Source: Brachionus rotundiformis (Eukaryota > Rotifera > Eurotatoria > Ploima > Brachionidae). From it: a DNA stretch of 64,000 nt. This document shows, piece after piece, positions 57,954 through 64,000 of the stretch. The translations under genes were made by a program, and so were the position numbers. The DNA lies in NCBI GenBank assembly GCA_016802295.1, contig JAESIW010000154.1, positions 620,252 to 684,251 of the forward strand. The letters run 5' to 3'. The notes beneath the pieces were generated by a model that saw only the letters and a program-made list of their open reading frames with translations, had not been told where the DNA came from and did no database searches. The stretch's first letter is position 1, and each line of letters begins with the position of its first letter.

Positions 57954-59209
57954 ATGAATACAATATCGAATCTTGGCAATTGTTTGAGAGACGAGCAACT
58001 GCTAAGATGCAACTTCTGTCACAAGTCCTTCAATTGTAACCAGCAAGTCATAAACGCCAAAGGAGATACGTACCACTCGCACTGTTTTGTGTAATTGTCC
58101 AACCTGGTTAAAAACAAGCCAGTAATCATGGTTTATACTTTTAAGGTGTGCTCAATGCTTCCAACCTTTCGAAGATGGTATCTTCTATGAAGTAACCTAT
58201 GTGTGAATAATGATCTTTGGCCATTCTTATATTAATTTTTAGTTCGAAAATAGAAGATACTGTGAGAACGATTTTCAGCTTTTGTTCGCTCCATTCTGCC
58301 GTGGTTGCAGTGAGATACCAATTATTAAAAAAATAAATAAAATTTAAAAAAAAATTTTTTTTTTCTAATTTATTCTAGAACTGTTCATTAAAGGAAGAGT
58401 GATAAAGGCTATTAATTTTAGCTGGCATCCCGAGTGTTTCAGATGCTTTTCCTGTAATGTGCTGCTTGATTCTGGCTTTGTAAAGAATGCATTGAGACCA
58501 TTTTGTAAAGAGTGTAATGCAAGGGAAAAAAATAAAGTCCTTAGCCAAACAATGTGCCACAAATGCTCTACTCCAGTTGAGAATGACATGATTAGATACA
58601 AAGGTGAGGTGTACCATTCGTACCATTTCAACTGCAAAATGTGTGACCAGGAGCTGAACTCGAATGCCCGAGAGGTTAGAGGGGATTTGTATTGCATGAA
58701 ATGTTATGATAAATTGGACATACCAATTTGTTCGGGATGCCACACGCCAATAGACCAGGAGAGGATTGTTTACGCGCTGGGCAAGACGTGGCATGTGGAG
58801 CACTTTGCTTGTGCCAAATGCGAAATACCGTTCAATGGCTCGAAGCACTACGAGAAAAGGGGTCTGGCTTACTGTGAAGCGCATTACAACCAGTTGTTTG
58901 GCAATCTTTGTTTTGTTTGCAATTCGACCATATCTGGAGATGGTAAAAATATTCCTAATTTCTAAATTTGTCTAATTTTGAAATTTTTAAGTTTTTTCGT
59001 TCATGAACAAGTCGTGGTGTGTTGGTCATTTTTCGTGCTATTTGTGCGACGAGCTGATGAACCAGAAAACAAAGTTTTATGACATGGACTCTAAGCCAGT
59101 CTGCAAACACTGCTTTGAAAAATTACCATCCAAGATTCGCTCGACCATACTCAAGGCCAATGATACAAAGGAGTCTAAATCAATATTTAGCTGGATTAAG
59201 GACAAATAA
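57954..59209 (+). CDS. LIMS1: PINCH/LIMS five-LIM-domain adaptor
   Basis: Exons 57954-58090, 58146-58191, 58243-58309, 58379-58942, 58992-59209; GT-AG, phases 2,0,1,1; 343 aa (human LIMS1 325). Five LIM domains with complete zinc ligands: LIM1 CNFCHKSF...HCFVCAQC...YCENDF; LIM2 [28 protein letters not shown]...; LIM3 CHKCSTP...[10 protein letters not shown]...YCMKC; LIM4 CSGCHTP...[11 protein letters not shown]...[13 protein letters not shown]5 CFVCNST...[11 protein letters not shown]...VCKHC. Order and spacing match PINCH exactly. PINCH binds integrin-linked kinase through LIM1 and, with parvin, forms the IPP complex linking integrins to actin at adhesions. The C-terminal tail after LIM5 is short and charged. 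Very secure. Confidence 0.95.
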
Positions 59210-60059
59210 ATTTTTTATTTTGTTTAATAGGAAATATTTTTATCTATAGCCGCTTTTTGAATAAATATTTTTCACAAATTTTTATTTTTTTTATTTATCA
59301 TTTAAATCAATTAAAAATATAGATAAACATGATAATGATACTGTAAACCATAGTTATCCATTATCCAAAGTAAAAACTCCCTAAAAATGAGACTAAAAAT
59401 CCCAATTTTACCGCAAATTATTTTTCAAAATATGTATTGAAAAAATCTGTAATAAAATATTCCTTATCAAAATATGCTACTGGATATCTGTAAAATCTAT
59501 TATTAAGAAAATACCTTCAAAATATAATTAAGGATTTTTTTTAAGTAATTAATTTATTTCTAAATATAAAATCTTTAATTAAAAAATATTAATTTAATAG
59601 TCAAGCAATTTATTTTTATCTTAAATGACCGATCAAATCGTAGATTTTAATATTTTAATAAAAAAAATTTAAAATAATATTTTGATACTAAATGAAACAA
59701 TGCCAACAAGAAATTAAAAATGTGCATCACTGACTTTATCCAAAGCAATTTTGAAATTGGAAATCTTAAAAACCCTCACCCAGTGGTTGTCTATGACAAT
59801 CATATTTACTGGTGAAACATTACCAATAAAGATAATTCTCAGAAGTTTTATTGTTATCTGAGAAGCAAATATCATTGAAATACCAAAATAAAAACAAAAG
59901 ATGAGCAAGCTGTCTCGTTCTGAACAAGCGTTAATTTTTATTAAAATTTAGTATTTAATTTAGATGGTATTTAAATCCTATCACTATTAATTTCTATAAA
60001 TATTAAGTTTTAAATTTTAAAAGTTATCTTTTTGTTTGATCAATTTTTTCCTACCTACC
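59210..60059. other. Non-coding spacer
   Basis: PINCH 3'UTR (AATAAA near 59261) then AT-rich sequence. The minus ORF 59714-59908 has slightly better composition but no recognisable similarity or signals. Confidence 0.4.
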
Positions 60060-60425
60060 TTACATCGCCACTAAGGTGTCCATTGAAGAGATCTCTTTCA
60101 TTTTAAGTACATGTCCTAACCATTCCAGTCTTTACTCTTAACATAATGCATTGGTTAAATGGTTTTGAATTTGATCTTTCATCATCGTTTGAGACCATCT
60201 CAGCCCATGGGATCCCAAATATTCTTCTTAGAGAAATACTTTTTAATAGACAGTGTTGAAGGTGTTCAGACTTTATCATTTATTACTTTTACCACAATCT
60301 TGTACAGATAAATTTTTGTTTTGTCACTGCAGTTGTTTAGCTTTCAAACGGACCGTAGTCTGGTAAAAGCACTTTTGATTTTGCTAGTCTATTCTTAATT
60401 CTTTAAAATGATTTCTCCACTGCTA
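60060..60425 (-). mobile_element. LINE tail, same family as the copy at 1.4-2.1 kb
   Basis: Reads in the same order as 1440-1830: AAGTACATG-TCC, then a TGCATTG..TTAAATGG block, a GTTGAAGGTGTT block, ..CTTTCAAACGGACCGTAGTCTGGTAAAAGCAC, and GCTAGTCTATTCTTAAT. Those parallel AAGTACATGCCC, TGCATTGACTTAATGG, GTGGAAGGTGTT, GGTCGGAGTCTAGCAAAGACAC and GCAAGTCTATTTTTAAT. Multiple stops in all frames; more decayed than the other copy. Confidence 0.75.
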
Positions 60426-60738
60426 AAATATCTTGTTTTTTTAAATAATATTTTAACATGATCCATGATATTTAATAAATTTTTTAGATTATTTTCCAAT
60501 AAAAATCAAAAAGCAGAATAATTAAAACAGGTATTTAATCTAAATAAAGATAGAAATAATTGTACAAAATTTGATAAATTTTTTAAAGTTAAAATAAAAA
60601 AAATAACTCCAAAATAAATTAATGTTAAGATAATTGTGTAAAATGTATTTCGCGTTGAAAAAAAAAACTTAATATCTATAAGGTAAAAATTAAAATTTGA
60701 ATTTTCTTACTAAAAAAATTAAATATTCTGGTTTGGAA
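60426..60738. other. Non-coding, MRPL41 5' flank
   Basis: AT-rich; nothing recognised except the presumed promoter of the next gene. Confidence 0.4.
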
Positions 60739-61293
60739 ATGCTGAAACCACAGCCTTTAGGAATAGTTTTCAATCGTTCTATTTCGACTACTCGAGCTTC
60801 GCTTGCTCGTAAGCCACCAAAAGAGGAGTATCAGAACAATTTTTTCCAAACCCGTAAGAGAACTTCAGAACCGTTTGATAGGCGCTGGAGATGGACACCA
60901 AAAAGTGCCGAACCATATAATGTGCGCGGCGGTCACATAGAATGGACAAAAATGCCTTATTTACGTAAGTTTTGAATATTTTTAAATAAGAAAATGATTG
61001 ACCGAATGGTTTAGATCGTGGTGTTCAAATGCCAGGATATTTGGATCCGAAAACAAAGGAATTCATCTTTATAGAAGAAATGGTGCCAGACATTGTGGTA
61101 CCTGATTTAAGCGATTTTCAAGTATTTCATTATTTTTATTTTCAATTTCATATTTTTTCCAAAGTTGAAGCCTTATGTCCCATACAATGTAAAAGAAATT
61201 AAAAATAATGTTTTTGGACCCAGAGATCTGTATAAAAAGACACTAGAAGTTGAAATTGTAGAAGCTGTTAAAGACAAAATTCAAAAAGTATAA
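60739..61293 (+). CDS. MRPL41: Mitochondrial large-subunit ribosomal protein mL41
   Basis: Exons 60739-60964, 61015-61121, 61165-61293; GT-AG, phases 1 and 0; 153 aa (human 137). I chose the first ATG (60739), which gives a basic, Ser/Thr/Arg-rich mitochondrial presequence (NRSISTTRASLARK); the frame is open upstream but has no earlier ATG. The diagnostic core is in exons 2-3: FIFIEEMVPDIVVPDL then LKPYVPYNV, equivalent to human FVQIKEMVPEFVVPDL...LKPYVSY. The protein is a structural component of the 39S mitoribosome. The C-terminus is shorter and more basic than in vertebrates. AATAAA at 61314-61319. It converges on the fibrinogen-domain gene with about 225 bp between stops. Confidence 0.88.
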
Positions 61294-61519
61294 ATTAAAC
61301 CAATCTTTTTTTGAATAAAATATAAAATTTGTTTAAATTTTATTTAAATATTATCTATGTAAAATTTTTAATTAAATAGAAAACCTTGTTTGTTAAAGAT
61401 AGACATTTAAATTTTTTATTATTTCTATTTAATGTGAATTATTCAATTTTATAATTAATTTTAATTTTTGATAACTAAAAAAATTTAAAATAGAATTTTA
61501 ATTTAAACTTAAAATAAGT

Positions 61520-63172
61520 TTAAACAGTCAAGTACATATAGGTAATTCTAATTTCCTTGAAATTTCCTTCTGGATTATCATAGTAGCTTCCAATTAAGTC
61601 ATCACCTGTCTCACATGAAAAACAATAATAATTTTCCGTATTGAGTGCAAACAATTTGTGCCAAAAGCCACCAAGTAATCTTCTGGCAAGAAAAGAATTA
61701 TCACCATAGTCAAGTGCCGAAAATTCGGTGTCATTATGTTGCCAAAAATTGATAAAACTTGGCGTTTTTAGACCATCCACCAATAGTTTGTAATTGTTGG
61801 TCGAATTCAAGACCATAAATGTTGCATACTCTTCCGTATATGATATTTGACCAACTTTGATTTCCAGCTTTAGGCCAAAATTTTGCTGGCTTGTCAATTT
61901 GTGCAGGGTATCCAAGCCAATCCAATAGTTAGTCTGTCCATCAGAAAAGCCTTGAACATATTCCATCAAGGGTCTGTTGAAAAATCTGGTTGGAGAATTG
62001 TGTCTGGAGGCGAACAAAATTCTGTGCTCAGAGCTCACTGTATATGGTAAATCAAAATTTTCAACCTCCTTAAGCAACATAAGTTTTTGAGTTTGGTCGC
62101 TACTTGGCAAAAAAAGACTGGAAAATTTAAAAGAATTTTGGACTAGTTTCAGCTCATCCTGAACTTGGTCTACACTCAAACAACCATCTATGGATTCAGA
62201 CTCGTTTAGACTCAGCATATTGTTTATGGCGCAGTAGGATTCGAGCATTTCTTCAGATGCAACATTGCCACTGGAGTGAACCCGAGATGTTTCTATCTTG
62301 AATTTATTTTTGAACATGTCAGTTGGCCAGTAACCAATCTGACTATTTCGACTTGGACATTTGTCATGTATGTGCAGACCATTGTTGGAAAAAACCAAAT
62401 AAAATCCATAAGGCGGAACAGGTCTAGTGGTGTTGATCAATATTTCAGACCCATTCGAAGAGATAACTTGAAATCTGCCATTCAAATAGTTAAATGAATA
62501 AAGAATACCATCATTGTTAAATGAATAAATGAGAGTGGGGTCTAGCGATTGCTGGGCTGGAAGATTGGGAATTAGAGTCGAAGTAGTGAAAGCAACAGGC
62601 TTACTTGACTGTAGGAGACCATTGAAGCGGACCACTGAGCCTGGGTTCACATTAACAACACTTCTACATTGGAAAACTTCCAAAGCTTTTTGCATGTTTT
62701 CAAATGCTTCTGCGTTGTTGTAAAGTTGCAAATTTTTCATCTGAGAAAAGTTGTCCGATTGCCAGGACAGCTTGTGCTTGGTAGTGCTTGGGCAATCGAC
62801 ATATATTTGAAGTTTGTTTGGCTCTTTGAAGCTTAGAAATAAAGTATTTATGTCATTATCTGGTATTTTTACCACTGATGTGTTAAATGTAGAGTCAGAT
62901 GTCTCTGTTTCGAATATCAAGCTGTTTAAAGACGGATTGTAATACATGGAAAGCATTTTGTCACCAACTAGACTTGATCTGAATATGGGTGAAATTTTTG
63001 TTCGTGCTGAAACACCACATTTTTCCCAAACAATCACGTTAGTGTCATTGAAAACAAGGCTTGACTGCGTGAAGCCAGGTCTCCTTCCAAAGAGACTTTT
63101 GTCTTGCATGAATTCATCAGTCTTAACCAAAATCAAACAAATAGACAAGATTGGGAAAAATTTTAAATTCAT
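61520..63172 (-). CDS. Secreted protein with C-terminal fibrinogen-like domain
   Basis: A single 550-codon exon. Signal peptide MNLKFFPILSICLILVKTDE (cleavage about residue 18-20). Residues about 25-390 are a Cys-poor, Asn-glycosylation-site-rich region that I do not recognise. Residues about 395-550 align with fibrinogen C-terminal domains: FFNRPLMEYVQGFSDGQTNYWIGLDTLHKLTSQ (family: FNRTW..Y..GFG...GEFWLGND.IH.LTSQ), then EYATFMVL...NYKLLVDG. The back half is divergent: the usual Asp-rich calcium site and the disulphide around the GGWW segment are not conserved (GGFWHKLF; a YYCFSC pair instead). Typical roles are recognition of glycans or extracellular matrix, but none can be assigned. Intronless in a region where neighbours have introns. 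Confidence 0.75.
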   Translation of the reverse strand: MNLKFFPILSICLILVKTDEFMQDKSLFGRRPGFTQSSLVFNDTNVIVWEKCGVSARTKISPIFRSSLVGDKMLSMYYNPSLNSLIFETETSDSTFNTSVVKIPDNDINTLFLSFKEPNKLQIYVDCPSTTKHKLSWQSDNFSQMKNLQLYNNAEAFENMQKALEVFQCRSVVNVNPGSVVRFNGLLQSSKPVAFTTSTLIPNLPAQQSLDPTLIYSFNNDGILYSFNYLNGRFQVISSNGSEILINTTRPVPPYGFYLVFSNNGLHIHDKCPSRNSQIGYWPTDMFKNKFKIETSRVHSSGNVASEEMLESYCAINNMLSLNESESIDGCLSVDQVQDELKLVQNSFKFSSLFLPSSDQTQKLMLLKEVENFDLPYTVSSEHRILFASRHNSPTRFFNRPLMEYVQGFSDGQTNYWIGLDTLHKLTSQQNFGLKLEIKVGQISYTEEYATFMVLNSTNNYKLLVDGLKTPSFINFWQHNDTEFSALDYGDNSFLARRLLGGFWHKLFALNTENYYCFSCETGDDLIGSYYDNPEGNFKEIRITYMYLTV

Positions 63173-63434
63173 TTTTTAACATTGGAAAAGTTTAAAAGCT
63201 ACTATTTAAAGTTTGGTCAAGGATTATTAAGTTTTAAGCTGTCTATGTCTCATTTAAAATTTCCAACAGACAAAATATAAAGTTATCATTAAAATAATTG
63301 ATCGAATTTAAAATGTGATAATTTTTGCTTCATTGAAATTATAACTAATTAAAAAAATGTTAGATTAAACTTTATTAATTGTAATTAAGAACAAAATTTT
63401 AATATTTTATTAAATTGAAAAAATTATGATCTAT
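63173..63434. other. Non-coding spacer
   Basis: AT-rich spacer between two minus-strand genes; promoter of the fibrinogen-domain gene presumed here. Confidence 0.4.
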
Positions 63435-63966
63435 TTACTGATGGTCTTTACCAAATAAAAATTTACATAGATAATTGCAACAATGTGTTTTAGTGAAGAA
63501 ATAATCAATACCATCTTTGCCAAAATTGGCCTCAGAATAATCATTTTTGGAATCTATAATTTGAATGACCGGTTCTGAGAACTGGACAAGATTTTTTTTC
63601 AAAACTTTAGTGCTCAAATCGAATATGAGCAATTTTTTTTTTGACTTGACCAAACAAAAATGCATAAAAGCTTGACAAGTATCATTTTTGAAAAATATTG
63701 AATTTGTCTCTTTTTTTTCATGGCCATTTTCAACCATGGTGGCGTACCAAGTTTTTTTTGACGAGCTGTCATATAAAAATGTCATGCCACACATTAGGAT
63801 TTTTTTTTCGCCAAGAAGCTCATTGAACCAATTCACAAACTTCATAGTGGTATCATTAATATTTTTGATCTGCCAATTTGTTTTCATCTTGGAAAAAATT
63901 TCGAGCATAAATTTGTCCGGATGAAAATTAAAGAAATAATTTTTTTTCTTTTCAGCCAAAATTATT
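63435..63966 (-). CDS. 3' exon of an unknown gene, 5' part beyond the window
   Basis: The open frame runs from an acceptor (CTTACAG before 63966) to a stop at 63435, about 177 aa. The exon would begin in phase 2 (IILAEKKKNYFFNFHPDKF...). It looks like folded-domain sequence: FVNWFNELLGEKKILMCGM, then SKKTWYATMVENG, CQAFMHFCLVKSKKKLLIFD and a Cys-rich end THCCNYLCKFLFG. No family is recognised. Without an ATG close to the acceptor (the nearest are internal), it is most simply the last coding exon of a minus-strand gene starting right of 64000. Confidence 0.5.
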
Positions 63967-64000
63967 CTGTAAGATTCAATTGAATGAGAAGAATTAAATT

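Noticed and set aside
58365..58884. 110- and 169-aa minus-strand ORFs
   Set aside because: Antisense shadows of PINCH exon 4.
1..64000. CRISPR arrays, bacterial operons, tRNA or rRNA genes
   Set aside because: No regular direct repeats with spacers; no tRNA B-box type sequence or conserved rRNA block was found on reading either strand; the gene structures are eukaryotic.

Overview
This is AT-rich (roughly one quarter G+C by eye), intron-bearing nuclear DNA of a small invertebrate animal. Ninjurin, PINCH, SID-1-like, TBL1 and SAP130 genes mark it as metazoan. The very low GC, compact 50-100 nt introns and many short inverted-repeat elements would suit a rotifer such as Brachionus; that species guess is inference, as no marker gene is present.

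Layout. 0-3 kb: non-coding with a decayed LINE tail. 3.2-4.6 kb: SPATS2-family gene (+), strikingly GC-rich. 4.6-8.7 kb: non-coding with two terminal-inverted-repeat elements. 8.75-13.3 kb: SAP130-like Sin3/HDAC subunit (+, 5 exons); its third intron carries three related MITE copies. 13.3-17.8 kb: non-coding with a large foldback element. 17.8-23.7 kb: TBL1/TBL1XR1 (-, 3 exons); its 4-kb second intron holds a nested opposite-strand CFAP119/CCDC189-like gene, LINE debris, a second foldback and a MITE. 23.7-31.7 kb: gene desert. 31.75-37.7 kb: TMEM192 and a 14-exon SID-1 family gene in tandem (-). 37.7-46.3 kb: gene desert with a MITE and unclear ORF fragments. 46.35-48.0 kb: ninjurin (-) with alternative first and last exons. 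50.2-51.9 kb: NHA/SLC9B antiporter (+). 52.4-54.8 kb: glutamate decarboxylase (+, at least 9 exons). 55.3 kb: LINE relic. 55.97-56.7 kb: unknown two-exon gene (-). 57.3 kb: Tc1/mariner relic. 57.95-59.2 kb: PINCH/LIMS, five LIM domains (+). 60.1 kb: LINE tail. 60.74-61.3 kb: mitochondrial ribosomal protein L41 (+). 61.5-63.2 kb: secreted fibrinogen-domain protein (-). 63.4-64.0 kb: 3' exon of an unknown gene running off the window (-).

The genes are ordinary eukaryotic neighbours rather than one pathway, although SAP130 and TBL1, both HDAC-corepressor subunits, lie next to each other. The most unusual signals are the two-by-two alternative exon design of the ninjurin gene, an antiporter in which the second Asp of the family Asp-Asp motif is Asn, and several families of hairpin/MITE elements that can be compared inside this one window. 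Exon limits were set by hand from GT-AG sites, reading phase and family similarity recalled from memory; none was checked against transcripts or databases.
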